Shown: positions 1 through 9,009, counted from the first letter of the stretch. The stretch is DNA of 64,000 nucleotides from Pseudonocardia alni (GCF_002813375.1 NZ_PHUJ01000003.1:1302001-1366000), one strand, 5' to 3'. Notes: a model not told the origin generated them from the sequence alone. Made by a program: numbers and translations.

Positions 1-218
1 TGGAACCACGCGGGGTGGCGCGGCGCGCCGGCCGCGGAGGCGACGACGACCCAGCGGTCACCGTCGGCGAACCAGCGCAGCGGGGCGATCCGCTCGGCAC
101 CGCTCTTCGCGCCGACGTGGTGGACCAGGATCATCGGCAGGCCGGTGAACGGCTCGCCGACCCGGCCGTCGTTCTCCCGGAACTCGCGGATCACCCTGGT
201 GTTGAAGTCCTCTGCCAT
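1..218 (-). CDS. Deazaflavin (F420)-dependent nitroreductase family protein, 3' part missing
   Basis: The readable N-terminal 72 residues begin MAEDFNTRVIREFRENDGRV and continue with GLPMILVHHVGAKSG and a short PLRWF segment. This is the usual opening of the small actinobacterial DUF385/Ddn-type F420-binding proteins (about 140-150 residues), which reduce nitro compounds, quinones or enones with F420H2. The gene runs off the left edge of the window, so the C-terminal half cannot be judged. The ATG at 216-218 is only 12 bases downstream of the next gene on the same strand, so the two are probably co-transcribed. Substrate unknown; the family call rests on the N-terminal pattern alone. Confidence 0.75.
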   Translation of the reverse strand, partial: MAEDFNTRVIREFRENDGRVGEPFTGLPMILVHHVGAKSGAERIAPLRWFADGDRWVVVASAAGAPRHPAWF

Positions 219-230
219 GACCCCATGCTG

Positions 231-944
231 TCAGGCCGGCGCCCCGCCGGGAGCGAACACGACCCAGCAGGCGGCGAGCGTCGCGGCGAACGCGACGAGG
301 ACGAACACCGCTGCCCACGCCCCGCCGCCGAGCGGGGTGAGCTCGGCGAGCCGGTCGGCGTCGGAGTGGCGCAGCCGGCCCCCGCGACGGCCGCGGCGCA
401 GCTCCAGACAGGCCTTCACCCCGCCGAACAGCAGGAACCAGGTCAGCGCGGCGGCGAACCCGGTCCGCAGATCGGCCGGGGCACGCAGCGCGACGAGCAC
501 GAGCACCGCACCGGTCGCGACGACGGCCAGTCCCCCGTAGAGGTTGCGGATCTGCAGCAGCGTCGCGGCCAGCAGCACCACCGCGATCCACAGCATCGCC
601 TGCGCCTCGTCCGCCGCGACCAGCACCGCACCGCCGAGGCCGAGCAGCGGCGGGAAGACGTAGCCGGCGGAGAACATCGCGACCACGCCGGGGCCCCGCC
701 CGGCCCCGGTGGAGTGCGTGACGCCGGAGGAGTCGGCGTGCAGCCGGATCCCGGCCAGGCCCCGCCCGACCAGGACCGCGACGAGTGCGTGCCCGCCCTC
801 GTGGGCGATCGTGACCGCGGTGCGCGTCAGCCGCCAGGTCGGCCGCCACGCGACGACCGTCAGGGCCAGCAGCGCGGCCAGCAGCGACGCCGGCCGGGCC
901 GCGACGAGCTCGTACCCGCGGGTGATCACGTCGAGGTCTGCCAC
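231..944 (-). CDS. M50-like integral membrane metalloprotease
   Basis: A 237-residue protein starting at GTG 944. It carries the zinc-protease motif HEGGH (in TIAHEGGHALV, around residues 47-57) inside a run of five to six hydrophobic segments. This is the arrangement of the small actinobacterial M50B/site-2-protease-like family. The HExxH histidines and glutamate would be the catalytic ligands; a distal Asp ligand is not obvious to me. No PDZ domain is visible. It sits between an F420-type reductase and an LLM oxidoreductase on the same strand with gaps of 12 and 27 bases, so an operon is likely, but the context does not identify a substrate. Several related proteins are annotated only as M50 family proteins. 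Confidence 0.8.
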   Translation of the reverse strand: MADLDVITRGYELVAARPASLLAALLALTVVAWRPTWRLTRTAVTIAHEGGHALVAVLVGRGLAGIRLHADSSGVTHSTGAGRGPGVVAMFSAGYVFPPLLGLGGAVLVAADEAQAMLWIAVVLLAATLLQIRNLYGGLAVVATGAVLVLVALRAPADLRTGFAAALTWFLLFGGVKACLELRRGRRGGRLRHSDADRLAELTPLGGGAWAAVFVLVAFAATLAACWVVFAPGGAPA

Positions 945-971
945 GCACCCCAGTCAACCAGCGGGGCCCGG

Positions 972-1865
972 TCACACCGCGCCGAGGATCTCCTCGACCG
1001 CCTCCAGCGCCGAGCCGGTGTCGTCCGCCAGATACATGAGGTCGACGAAGGTGTGGTCGACGTCGGTGTCGGTGGCCGCCCGGCGCACCAGCGCGGCGGC
1101 GTCGGCGGCGGTCTCCCCCGGCTTCGGGTTCACCCGCAGCACCGCGCCGATCGCGTCGGCGGGGCGGCCCGCCTCGGCCGCGGCGGCACGCAGGTCCGCC
1201 CAGGGCGCGGAGACCGCGGCGTCGAGGTCGGTGACGTCGGAGGTGACGACCGGCAGGAACCCGTCGGCCCGTTCCGCGATCCTCCGGCGTGCCCGGGGGC
1301 TGAAGCCGCCCAGGTAGACCGGCACGTGCCGCGGCCGGGCGTGCACGTACGACGGCGCGACGCTCGCGAACCGGCCGGTGAACTCCACCGGGTCGTCGTG
1401 CCACCAGGCGTCGAACAGGTCGAGGGTCTCGTCGAGCCGGGCGCCGCGCTCACCCATCGGGACACCCACCGCGTCGTACTCCTCGGGCGACCAGCCGATG
1501 CCGAGGCCCAACAGCAGCCGTCCGCCCGACAGATTGTCGATCGTCGCCGCCTGCCGGGCCAGCAGCGCCGCCGGGTACCAGGGCGCGTTGAGCGTGCTGG
1601 TGCCGAGCTGCACCCGCGCGGTGACGGCGGCCGCCGCGGTCAGCAGCGCCAGCGGGTCGTGCGCGGCGGTGAACTGCTCGGGCACGCTGCCCGGGTCGCC
1701 GGGCCCGCCGCCGTAGCCGACCGTCGGGTCGACGGCCACCAGCAGCCGGTCGCCGGTCCACAGGCTCGCCGCGCCGCGCTCCTCGGCGCCCGCCGCGAAC
1801 CGCATCGTCCCGTCCACGTGGGCCGCGGCCGCACCGAACTGCGGGATCCCGAAACCGATTCGCAC
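972..1865 (-). CDS. LLM-class flavin/F420-dependent oxidoreductase
   Basis: A 297-residue luciferase-like monooxygenase family TIM barrel. It shows the typical opening MRIGFGIPQFG, the RVQLGTSTLNAPWYPAA strand, LSGGRLLLGLGIGWSPEEYDAVG near residues 115-137, and the VPVYLGG segment. In actinobacteria this subfamily usually uses F420 or FMN to oxidise or reduce small organic substrates; nothing here fixes which. The start is GTG at 1865, with GGAGG at 1873-1877 just upstream. It is divergent from a MerR regulator 37 bases away, and the dyad TCCAGCCGCTGGA overlaps its ribosome-binding region, so the MerR protein may control it. Confidence 0.85.
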   Translation of the reverse strand: MRIGFGIPQFGAAAAHVDGTMRFAAGAEERGAASLWTGDRLLVAVDPTVGYGGGPGDPGSVPEQFTAAHDPLALLTAAAAVTARVQLGTSTLNAPWYPAALLARQAATIDNLSGGRLLLGLGIGWSPEEYDAVGVPMGERGARLDETLDLFDAWWHDDPVEFTGRFASVAPSYVHARPRHVPVYLGGFSPRARRRIAERADGFLPVVTSDVTDLDAAVSAPWADLRAAAAEAGRPADAIGAVLRVNPKPGETAADAAALVRRAATDTDVDHTFVDLMYLADDTGSALEAVEEILGAV

Positions 1866-1902
1866 TTGACCTCCAGCCGCTGGAACACCCGACGCTGTAC
1901 CC
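1866..1902 (+). promoter_or_regulatory. MerR-type promoter with 19-bp spacer and central dyad
   Basis: The 37-base gap between the divergent LLM gene and the MerR gene holds TTGACC (1866-1871) and GACGCT (1891-1896) separated by exactly 19 bases, with the perfect dyad TCCAGC-C-GCTGGA (1872-1884) in the spacer. MerR-family activators classically bind dyads in over-long 19-20 bp spacers. With this promoter, transcription would begin at or next to the GTG at 1903, so the regulator mRNA would be leaderless. The spacing and dyad are seen; the function is inferred. Confidence 0.5.
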
Positions 1903-2868
1903 GTGACCGCACCACCTACCGATGATCACCCTGTCACGCTGACGATCGGGCAGCTCGCCCGGCGCAGCGAGGTCCCCGTGCGCACGCTCCGTTTCTGGTC
2001 GGACGAGGGGCTCGTCCCCGCCGACCGCAACGGCGCGGGCCACCGGGTCTACGGACCGGCCGCGGTCGCACGGCTCGACCTCGTGCGCACCCTGCGCGAG
2101 CTCGGCCTGGGCCTGGACGACGTGCGCGCCGTGCTGTCCCGCCGACGGGGGGTCGGCGAGATCGCGGCGGCACACGTCCGGGCCCTGGACGACCGGATCC
2201 GGGAGCTGCGGGCGCAGCGCGCGGTGTGCGCCCTGCTCGCCCGCACCGGAGCCGGTGACACCCCACCCGACGAACGGAGCGTGACCCTGATGAACGACCT
2301 CGCCCGGCTGTCCGCGGCCCAGCGCCAGCACCTGATCGACGACTTCGTGACCGAGACCTTCGCCGGCATCGACGACGACGCGCCCGGCGCGGGCATCGCC
2401 ACCGGCATGCGGTCGATGCCCGCCGAACTCCCCGACGACCCGACCCCCGAGCAGGTGGGGGCCTGGGTGGAGCTGGCCGAGCTGGTCGCCGACCCGGGGT
2501 TCCGGGCCCGGTGCCGGGAGATGGCCGTCACCGGGGCCACCGCCCCCGAGCACCACGAGCGGGGGGCCGACCCCGCCGCGGTGGCCGAGCACGCCGGGGC
2601 CGCGCTCGCCGCGGGCGTCGACCCGGCGAGCGCGGAGGCGGCCCGCGTCCTCGCCCGCATCCCCGGCGTCGAGGGGCAGGACGCGGCGGCCCGCGCCCGG
2701 ACCGCGAACAGCGTGGAGCTGTTCGCCGACCGCCGCGTCGAGCGCTACTGGACGCTGCTCGGGGTGCTCAACGGCTGGCCGGCCCGCGAGCCCGCGGTTC
2801 CGGCGTTCGAGTGGTTCGCCGCGGCACTGCGCTCGGCACCGGTCGGTCAGTCCTCGGACCAGCCGTAG
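1903..2868 (+). CDS. MerR-family transcriptional regulator with large C-terminal domain
   Basis: A 321-residue protein. Residues about 11-80 form a clear MerR winged helix (LTIGQLARRSEVPVRTLRFW, then GHRVYGPAAVARLDLVRTLRELGLGLDDVRAVL). The rest is a roughly 200-residue helical effector/dimerisation region without a metal-binding cysteine cluster, so an organic ligand is more likely than a metal. It is divergent from an LLM oxidoreductase, the usual target arrangement. The 3' end overlaps the convergent glnE by 22 bases. GTG at 1903 is the likely start because the HTH begins shortly afterwards and the MerR-type promoter places the transcription start there. Confidence 0.85.
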   Translation: MTAPPTDDHPVTLTIGQLARRSEVPVRTLRFWSDEGLVPADRNGAGHRVYGPAAVARLDLVRTLRELGLGLDDVRAVLSRRRGVGEIAAAHVRALDDRIRELRAQRAVCALLARTGAGDTPPDERSVTLMNDLARLSAAQRQHLIDDFVTETFAGIDDDAPGAGIATGMRSMPAELPDDPTPEQVGAWVELAELVADPGFRARCREMAVTGATAPEHHERGADPAAVAEHAGAALAAGVDPASAEAARVLARIPGVEGQDAAARARTANSVELFADRRVERYWTLLGVLNGWPAREPAVPAFEWFAAALRSAPVGQSSDQP

Positions 2869-5800
2869 AACACCCGCTCGACGACCGCGCGGGCCCGCCG
2901 CGTGACGCGCTTGTAGTCGTCGAGGAACTCCCCCGGGTCGCCGCCCGCCGGGTACCCGAGCGCGACGGCGACGGCGGCCAGCTCCCGCCCCGAACGCGGG
3001 AGCTGGTCGCCGGGCTTGCCCTTGACCAGCATGATCGCGTTGCGGGCCGCGGTCGCGGTGCGCCAGCCCTCCTCCAGCTCGGCGGCGTCCCCGGCGCTGA
3101 TCAGCCCGGCCTCCGCGGCCTCGTGCAGCCCGTGCAGCGTCGACGGGGTGCGCAGCTCGGGGACGTCGCCCGCGTGCTGGAGCTGCAGCAGCTGCACCGT
3201 CCACTCGACGTCGGCCAGCCCGCCCAGGCCGAGCTTGGTGTGGGTGGTGCGGTCCGCGCCGCGGGGCAGCCGCTCGGCGTCGACCCGGGCCTTGATCCGG
3301 CGGATCTCCGACACCGAGGCCGCCGACACGCCGTCGGCCGGGTAGCGGATCGGGTCGACCAGCGCGGTGAACTCGCGGCCCAGCGTCCGGTCCCCCGCGA
3401 TCGGGCGGGCCCGCAGCAGCGCCTGGGCCTCCCACACCTCACCCCAGCGGGCGTAGTACTCGCGGTAGGAGGCCAGGGTGCGCACCATCGGCCCGGACCG
3501 GCCCTCCGGGCGCAGGTCCGCGTCGACCGGCAGCGCCGGGTCCGGGCTGGGTGAGCCGAGCAGCCGCCGCACGCGTTCCACCACCCGGGTCGCCCACCTC
3601 ACCGCGGTGTGGTCGTCGACGCCCTCGGCGGGCCTGCAGACGAACATGACGTCGGCGTCGCTGCCGTAGCTGGACTCGCCGCCGCCGAGGCGGCCCATCC
3701 CGATCACCGACAGGACGGCCGGGCGCTCGGACTCCGCGCGTAGCACCGCGTCCAGGGTCGCGGCCAGCACCGCCTCGTTGACCGAGTTCAGCGCCGTGCA
3801 CACCGCGTCGACGGGCAGCAGGCCGAGCAGGTCGGCGCAGGCGATCCGCAGCATCTCGTGGCGGCGGTAGGACCGCGCCGACGCCACCGCGGCCTCCGGC
3901 GTGCTCTGCCGGGCGACGGTGGTGCGCAGCGCCATCGACACCTCGGCCGGGTCCCGGGTCAGCTCCGGGCTCTGCACCCCCGAGGAGGTCGCCAGCATCC
4001 GCAGCACCTCCGGCGCGCGGGCCAGCAGGTCCGGGACCAGTGCCGACGTGCCGAGCAGCGTCATCAGTCGCTGTGCGACCGCGCCCTCGTCGCGCAGCAG
4101 CCGCAGGTACCAGGGGGTGTCGGCGAGCGCCTCGGACACCCGCCGGTAGGCGAGCAGGCCGCGGTCGGGGTCGGGGCTGCGCGACAGCGAGTCCAGCAGC
4201 ACCGGCAGCAGCGCCCGCTGGATCGACGCGGCCCGCGACACCCCGCCGGTGAGCGCCCGCAGGTGCCCGAGCGCCCCCTCCGGCGACGCCCAGCCCAGCG
4301 CCTTCATCCGTGCCTTCGCCGCCTCCGGGGACAGCACGGCGTCGGCGCCGTCGGCGGCCAGCCGGGACACCGCCGACAGCAGCGGCCGGTAGAACAGCTT
4401 CTCGTGCAGCCGGGTGACGCGGCGCGCGTTGCGCTGCCACTCGTCGACGAGCACCCCGACGACGTCGCGGCGCCCGTCCGGGCGGATCCGCGCGGCCCGG
4501 GCGAGCCAGCGCAGCCCGTCGGTGTCGTCGGCGGCCGGGAGCAGGTGGGTGCGGCGCAGCTTCTGCAGCTGCAGCCGGTGCTCCAGCAGGCGCAGGAACC
4601 GGTAGGACGCGGCGAGATTGGCGCCGTCGTCGCGGCCGACGTAGCCGCTCTCCGACAGCGCGGCCAGCGCGACCAGGGTGTTGCCCGAGTGCAGCGAGTC
4701 GTCGCCCCGGCCGTGCACCAGCTGCAGCAGCTGGACGGCGAACTCGACGTCGCGCAGCCCGCCGCGGCCGAGCTTCAGCTCGCGTTCGCGCTGCTCGGAG
4801 GGGATGTTCTCGATGACCCGGGCCCGCATGGCCTGCACGTCGGTGACGAAGTCGTCGCGGGTGGAGGCCTGCCACACCATCGGCGACAGCGCCTCGACGT
4901 AGGCGGCACCGAGCTCGCGGTCCCCGGCGATCGGGCGGGCCTTGAGCAGCGCCTGGAACTCCCAGGTCTTCGCCCACCGCTTGTAGTACGCCACGTGCCC
5001 CTCGAGGGTCCGCACCAGTGCGCCCTGGCGGCCCTCGGGGCGCAGGTTCGCGTCGACCTCGAAACAGGCCTCCCCCGCGATGCGCATGACCCGCGACGCG
5101 AGCTTCGTCGCTGCCTGGGTGAGCTCCCCGCCGGGTTCGGCGACGAACACGACGTCGACGTCGGAGACGTAGTTGAGCTCCCGGCCACCGCACTTGCCGA
5201 GCCCGATGATCGCGAGCCGCAGCTCCTCGGGCGGGTCCAGCTCGGCCGCGGCCACCGCCAGCGACGCCGACAGCGCGGCCTCGGCGAGGTCGGCGAGCTG
5301 GGCGGCGACGTCGTCGACCTCCATCACCGGCAGCCCCGGGTCCCCGACGGCGGCCAGGTCGGCCGAGGCGAGGCCGAGCAGCTCGTCGCGGTAGGCCGTG
5401 CGCAGCGCGGCGACGGCCTCGGCGCCGGTCAGCGACGCCCGCGCTCCCCCGGCCGTCCCCGGCGGCGGCGCGGCCGGGTCGGCCCCCACCGCGCGCAGCA
5501 GGTTCGCGGTGCGCCGGGCCAGGTCCGGTGGCGGGTCCCCGCGCTCGGCGGTGTCGGCCAGCAGCGGCCAGCGGTCCGGGTGGCCGACGAGGTGGTCGCC
5601 CAGCGCCGTCGACGACCCCAGGGTCGCCAACAGCCGCCCCCGCAGCCCGCGGTCGGTGCGCAGCGCGCGGTCGATCGCGGGCCACGGGGCGGTCTGCGCC
5701 AGCCGCTCGACCGCCCGCAGGGCGAGGGACTGATCGGGGCTGCGGGCCAGCGCCCACATGATCTCCTCGCAGCCGGGCGCCGGCCCGTCGGTCGCCCACC

Positions 5801-5882
5801 AGCCCAGACCGCGCAGGGTCGTGGCCGCGTCCTCACCGGTGAGGCCGAGCCGGGCGAGCGAGGTCCCCGTGCGACGGTCCAT
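2847..5882 (-). CDS. glnE: Bifunctional glutamine synthetase adenylyltransferase/deadenylylase
   Basis: A 1011-residue protein of normal GlnE length with the two expected nucleotidyltransferase modules. The N-terminal deadenylylase has GLGKCGG followed by YVSDVDVVF (about residues 227-246); the C-terminal adenylyltransferase has GMGRLGGGESSYGSDADVMF (about 725-745). Each retains the G-G...D-x-D metal site, and each is followed by a paired motif (LRPEGRQGALVRT and LRPEGRSGPMVRT). The enzyme covalently switches glutamine synthetase activity in response to nitrogen state. In Mycobacterium tuberculosis glnE also lies beside glnA2; here an FAD monooxygenase and a cupin gene are interposed. It is convergent with merR and divergent from the monooxygenase (67-base gap). 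Confidence 0.97.
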   Translation of the reverse strand: MDRRTGTSLARLGLTGEDAATTLRGLGWWATDGPAPGCEEIMWALARSPDQSLALRAVERLAQTAPWPAIDRALRTDRGLRGRLLATLGSSTALGDHLVGHPDRWPLLADTAERGDPPPDLARRTANLLRAVGADPAAPPPGTAGGARASLTGAEAVAALRTAYRDELLGLASADLAAVGDPGLPVMEVDDVAAQLADLAEAALSASLAVAAAELDPPEELRLAIIGLGKCGGRELNYVSDVDVVFVAEPGGELTQAATKLASRVMRIAGEACFEVDANLRPEGRQGALVRTLEGHVAYYKRWAKTWEFQALLKARPIAGDRELGAAYVEALSPMVWQASTRDDFVTDVQAMRARVIENIPSEQRERELKLGRGGLRDVEFAVQLLQLVHGRGDDSLHSGNTLVALAALSESGYVGRDDGANLAASYRFLRLLEHRLQLQKLRRTHLLPAADDTDGLRWLARAARIRPDGRRDVVGVLVDEWQRNARRVTRLHEKLFYRPLLSAVSRLAADGADAVLSPEAAKARMKALGWASPEGALGHLRALTGGVSRAASIQRALLPVLLDSLSRSPDPDRGLLAYRRVSEALADTPWYLRLLRDEGAVAQRLMTLLGTSALVPDLLARAPEVLRMLATSSGVQSPELTRDPAEVSMALRTTVARQSTPEAAVASARSYRRHEMLRIACADLLGLLPVDAVCTALNSVNEAVLAATLDAVLRAESERPAVLSVIGMGRLGGGESSYGSDADVMFVCRPAEGVDDHTAVRWATRVVERVRRLLGSPSPDPALPVDADLRPEGRSGPMVRTLASYREYYARWGEVWEAQALLRARPIAGDRTLGREFTALVDPIRYPADGVSAASVSEIRRIKARVDAERLPRGADRTTHTKLGLGGLADVEWTVQLLQLQHAGDVPELRTPSTLHGLHEAAEAGLISAGDAAELEEGWRTATAARNAIMLVKGKPGDQLPRSGRELAAVAVALGYPAGGDPGEFLDDYKRVTRRARAVVERVFYGWSED

Positions 5883-5949
5883 GACCGGTGATCCTGCCCC
5901 ATCGCGGGCCGCCCTTCCCTCAGGGGCGTCCAGCGGTCAGGCTCGGGAC

Positions 5950-7164
5950 ATGCACGTCGTGATCGTCGGTGGGGGTATCGGAGGACTGACCGCGGCACTG
6001 GCCCTCGAGCGGGCCGGGATCGGGTCCACCGTCCTGGAACAGGGGTCCGGCGCGGGCGAGCTCGGTGTCGGGTTCAACCTGCTGCCGCACGCCGTGCGGG
6101 TGCTCGACGGGCTCGGACTGTCCGCGGAGCTGGCCGACGTCGGCATCGCGACCACCGACCTCACCTACGCCCACCGGCTCGGGCAGCCGATCCTGCGCAG
6201 ACCCTGCGGGGTGGCGGCCGGCTTCGCGTTCCCGCAGGTCGCCGGGCACCGCGGACGGGTGCACCGGATGCTCACCGAGGCCGTGCGCGCACGGCTGGGG
6301 CCCGACGCGATCCGCACCCGGCACCGGTTCGCCGGCGTCGAGCACTCCGACGGGGGTGTCCGGGTCCGCTTCGACGACGACGCCCTGCCGGAGGCGACCG
6401 GCGACGTGCTGGTCGGCGCGGACGGGATCCACTCCGCGGTGCGGGCGGGCCTGTTCCCGGGCGAGGGACCGCCGCACTGGAACGGGGTGTCGATGTGGCG
6501 CGGCGCGACGGACTGGCCGGCGTTCCGCGGGGGCCGCTCGATGGTCGTCGCGGGCGGGAACGCCGCCAAGCTGGTGGTCTATCCGGTCGGCGCCGGCAGC
6601 GCGCCGGGGACGGTCCTCACGAACTGGGCGGTGTGCATCGCGACCGGCGCCGACGGCGACCCCGCCCCGCAGCGCCAGGACTGGTCACGGCCCGCCGACC
6701 GCGACGAGACCCTCGCCCACGCCCGCCGCTTCCACCTCGACGACGTCGACCACCTCGCGCTGGTCGCCGCGACACCGGAGATCTTCGAGTTCCCGATGTG
6801 CGACCGGGACCCGCTGCCCCGCTGGTCGCACGGGCGGGTCACCCTGCTCGGCGACGCCGCGCACCCGATGGTCCCGATGGGCTCCAACGGCGCCGGGCAG
6901 GCGATCCTCGACGCCGAGTCGCTCGCCCGCCACCTCGCCGCGGGCGGCGCCCCGGCGGCGGCGCTGGCCGCCTACGAGGCCGAACGGCTGCCGATGACCG
7001 CCGACGTCGTGCTCCGCAACCGCGTGGGCGGCCCGGAACGGGTCATCGACGAGGTCGAGCGCCGCGCGCCCGACGGCTTCGACGACCTCGACGCGGTGAT
7101 CACCGGCGAGGAGCTCGAGGAGATCTTCGCCGGCTACCACCGCGCGTCGGGCAACACCCGCTAG
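5950..7164 (+). CDS. FAD-dependent monooxygenase, aromatic hydroxylase type
   Basis: A 404-residue flavoprotein starting at ATG 5950 with the Rossmann fingerprint IVGGGIGGLTAALALERAG at residues 4-22. The mid-protein DG motif (VLVGADGIHSAVR) and the second FAD motif (GRVTLLGDAAHPMVPMGSNG) are intact. This is the class A single-component hydroxylase fold (UbiH/salicylate hydroxylase/PhzS relatives), which uses NAD(P)H and O2. The reading frame is open upstream of 5950, but the sequence there overlaps glnE and does not resemble the family. The stop codon overlaps that of the convergent cupin gene in a CTAG. The substrate is not predictable; salicylate- or phenazine-like aromatics are family possibilities. 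Confidence 0.88.
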   Translation: MHVVIVGGGIGGLTAALALERAGIGSTVLEQGSGAGELGVGFNLLPHAVRVLDGLGLSAELADVGIATTDLTYAHRLGQPILRRPCGVAAGFAFPQVAGHRGRVHRMLTEAVRARLGPDAIRTRHRFAGVEHSDGGVRVRFDDDALPEATGDVLVGADGIHSAVRAGLFPGEGPPHWNGVSMWRGATDWPAFRGGRSMVVAGGNAAKLVVYPVGAGSAPGTVLTNWAVCIATGADGDPAPQRQDWSRPADRDETLAHARRFHLDDVDHLALVAATPEIFEFPMCDRDPLPRWSHGRVTLLGDAAHPMVPMGSNGAGQAILDAESLARHLAAGGAPAAALAAYEAERLPMTADVVLRNRVGGPERVIDEVERRAPDGFDDLDAVITGEELEEIFAGYHRASGNTR

Positions 7165-7646
7165 TCGGCGCCGGGGACGCTGCCCGGCGGCAGGAAGTCG
7201 ACGTCGTGCAGCGCCGACTGCCGCACGACCTCGGCCGGGTCGGTCAGATCGTGCAGCCGGTCGAACAGCGACGCCAGCCGGCCGGCCGGGCTGACCCAGA
7301 ACAGCGCGCGGGCGTTGCCCTGCTCCTTGTTGTAGTAGGCGTGCGGCAGGCCCTTGGGCATGAGGACGGTGTCGCCCGGCCCGGCCTTCTCCCACTGCCC
7401 GTCCAGGTAGAGCGTGAACACGCCGTCGAGGACGTGGATGTGCTCGTCCTGGGTCAGGTGCACGTGCGGCGGGACGCCCGTGCCGGGCGGGTCGAGGGTC
7501 TCGAAGGCGAAGCTGGTCTCGCTGACCGCCTTCGCCCAGTAGGTGTGGCCCAGCACGTTCCACACCCGCTGGTACTGGCCCTCACCGGCCCGCGTGATGC
7601 CCTTCGGCAGCGGGCCCAGGATGATCTCGTCCGAGAAGTCGGTCAC
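7161..7646 (-). CDS. Cupin-domain protein coupled to glnA2
   Basis: A 161-residue single-domain cupin. The first motif reads PPHVHLTQDEHIHVLDG and the second GDTVLMPKGLPHAYYN, giving candidate metal ligands His-His-Glu-His and a distal His. Its GTG start at 7646 overlaps the glnA2 stop in GTGA, so it is translated as the second gene of the glnA2 unit. A role tied to nitrogen or amine metabolism is only suggested by that coupling. The protein is too small and too general to equate with a ring-cleaving dioxygenase. A longer open frame upstream lies inside glnA2 and is rejected. Confidence 0.85.
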   Translation of the reverse strand: MTDFSDEIILGPLPKGITRAGEGQYQRVWNVLGHTYWAKAVSETSFAFETLDPPGTGVPPHVHLTQDEHIHVLDGVFTLYLDGQWEKAGPGDTVLMPKGLPHAYYNKEQGNARALFWVSPAGRLASLFDRLHDLTDPAEVVRQSALHDVDFLPPGSVPGAD

Positions 7647-8986
7647 AGCACGGGAAGATACGTCGCGAGCTCGTGCGGCGTCACGTTCCGGCGGTAGGCG
7701 TCCCACTCGGCCCGCTTGTTCCGCAGGAAGAAGTCGAACACGTGCTCGCCGAGGTACTCGGCGACGAGCTCGCTCTTCTCCATGACGTCGAGGGCCTCGG
7801 TGAGGTTCTGCGGGAGCAGCTCGTAGCCCAGCGCCCGGCGCTCGGTGTCGGTCAGGGCCCACACGTCGTCCTCGGTGGGCGGGGGCAGCTCGTAGCCCTT
7901 CTGGATGCCGGTGAGGCCGGCGCCCAGGATGACCGCGTAGGCGAGGTAGGGGTTGCACGCGGAGTCCAGCGTGCGGACCTCCACCCGCCGCGACGACGAC
8001 TTGCCCGGCGAGTACATCGGGACCCGGACCAGCGCGGAGCGGTTCGCGTGGCCCCAGGACACCGCGGTCGGGGCCTCGCCGCCGGTGATGAGGCGCTTGT
8101 AGGAGTTGACCCACTGGTTGGTGACCGCGGTGATCTCCCGGGCGTGCTTGAGCACGCCGGCGACGAACGCCTTGCCGGTCGCGGACAGCTCGTAGGGGTC
8201 GTCCGGGTCGTGGAAGGCGTTGTGGTCGCCCTCGAACAGCGAGAAGTGCGTGTGCATGGCCGAGCCGGGGTGCTCGGAGAACGGCTTGGGCATGAACGAG
8301 GCCCGCACGCCCTGGGTGAGCGCGACCTCCTTCACGACGTAGCGGAACGTCATGAGGTTGTCGGCCATGGTCAGGGCGTCGGCGTAGCGCAGGTCGATCT
8401 CCTGCTGGCCGGGGCCGCCCTCGTGGTGGGAGAACTCCACCGAGATCCCCATCGACTCCAGCGTCTCGATGGTGTTGCGCCGGAAGTGCGGGGCGACGTC
8501 GTGGCTCGCCTGGTCGAAGTAGCCGCCGGAGTCCGCCGGGACGGGCCGGGTGCCGTCGCCGGGCAGGTCGCGCAGGAGGTAGAACTCGATCTCCGGGTGC
8601 ACGTAGCAGGTGAACCCGGCCTCGCCCGCCTTGTTCAGCGCGCGGGTCAGCACGTGCCGCGGGTCGGCCCAGGACGGCGACCCGTCGGGCATGGCGATGT
8701 CGCAGAACATCCGCGCCGAGTAGTGCTCGCCCGAGGCGGTCTCCCAGGGCAGCACCTGGAACGTCGACGGGTCGGGCTTGGCGACCATGTCGGACTCGTA
8801 GACGCGGGCGAAGCCCTCGATGGCCGAGCCGTCGAAGCCGATGCCCTCGGCGAAGGCGCCCTCCAGCTCGGCCGGGGCCACCGCCACCGACTTGAGGTAT
8901 CCGAGCACGTCCGTGAACCAGAGACGGACGAAACGGATGTCGCGTTCCTCGAGCGTGCGGAGCACGAACTCCTGCTGGCGGTCCAT
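7643..8986 (-). CDS. glnA2: Type I glutamine synthetase, GlnA2-like
   Basis: A 447-residue glutamine synthetase that closely fits the actinobacterial GlnA2 subgroup (about 446 residues), shorter than the adenylylated GSI-beta GlnA1. Recognisable elements are VRLWFTDVLG, FDGSAIEGF, the catalytic stretch HPEIEFYLL, SHHEGGPGQQEID, the ATP-binding KPFSEHPGSAMHTHFS, and RRVEVRTLDSACNPYLA. A Tyr in KGYELPPP lies near the position of the adenylylated Tyr of GSI-beta, but control by GlnE is not established for this subgroup. ATG 8986 is 7 bases downstream of a TAGGCT -10 box, suggesting a leaderless mRNA, with a GlnR-like box further upstream. The cupin gene follows in a GTGA overlap. Confidence 0.93.
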   Translation of the reverse strand: MDRQQEFVLRTLEERDIRFVRLWFTDVLGYLKSVAVAPAELEGAFAEGIGFDGSAIEGFARVYESDMVAKPDPSTFQVLPWETASGEHYSARMFCDIAMPDGSPSWADPRHVLTRALNKAGEAGFTCYVHPEIEFYLLRDLPGDGTRPVPADSGGYFDQASHDVAPHFRRNTIETLESMGISVEFSHHEGGPGQQEIDLRYADALTMADNLMTFRYVVKEVALTQGVRASFMPKPFSEHPGSAMHTHFSLFEGDHNAFHDPDDPYELSATGKAFVAGVLKHAREITAVTNQWVNSYKRLITGGEAPTAVSWGHANRSALVRVPMYSPGKSSSRRVEVRTLDSACNPYLAYAVILGAGLTGIQKGYELPPPTEDDVWALTDTERRALGYELLPQNLTEALDVMEKSELVAEYLGEHVFDFFLRNKRAEWDAYRRNVTPHELATYLPVL

Positions 8987-8993
8987 GCGGCGG

Positions 8994-8999
8994 AGCCTA
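8994..8999 (-). promoter_or_regulatory. -10 box of glnA2, leaderless geometry
   Basis: On the minus strand the sequence TAGGCT sits 7 bases before the ATG at 8986. This is the actinobacterial TAnnnT -10 pattern at the spacing expected when transcription starts on the start codon. Confidence 0.5.
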
Positions 9000-9009
9000 G
9001 GAACCCCGT

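Noticed and set aside
15-1925. Long open frames opposite real genes (for example 15-1925 plus, 7673-10741 plus, 20367-23417 plus, 58372-60174 minus)
   Set aside because: They are Arg/Pro/Gly/Ala-rich shadows caused by high GC content; the opposite strand encodes recognisable conserved proteins.
7161-7646. The cupin as the missing gentisate dioxygenase
   Set aside because: It has only one small cupin domain of 161 residues and is coupled to glnA2, 6 kb from the isomerase/hydrolase pair.
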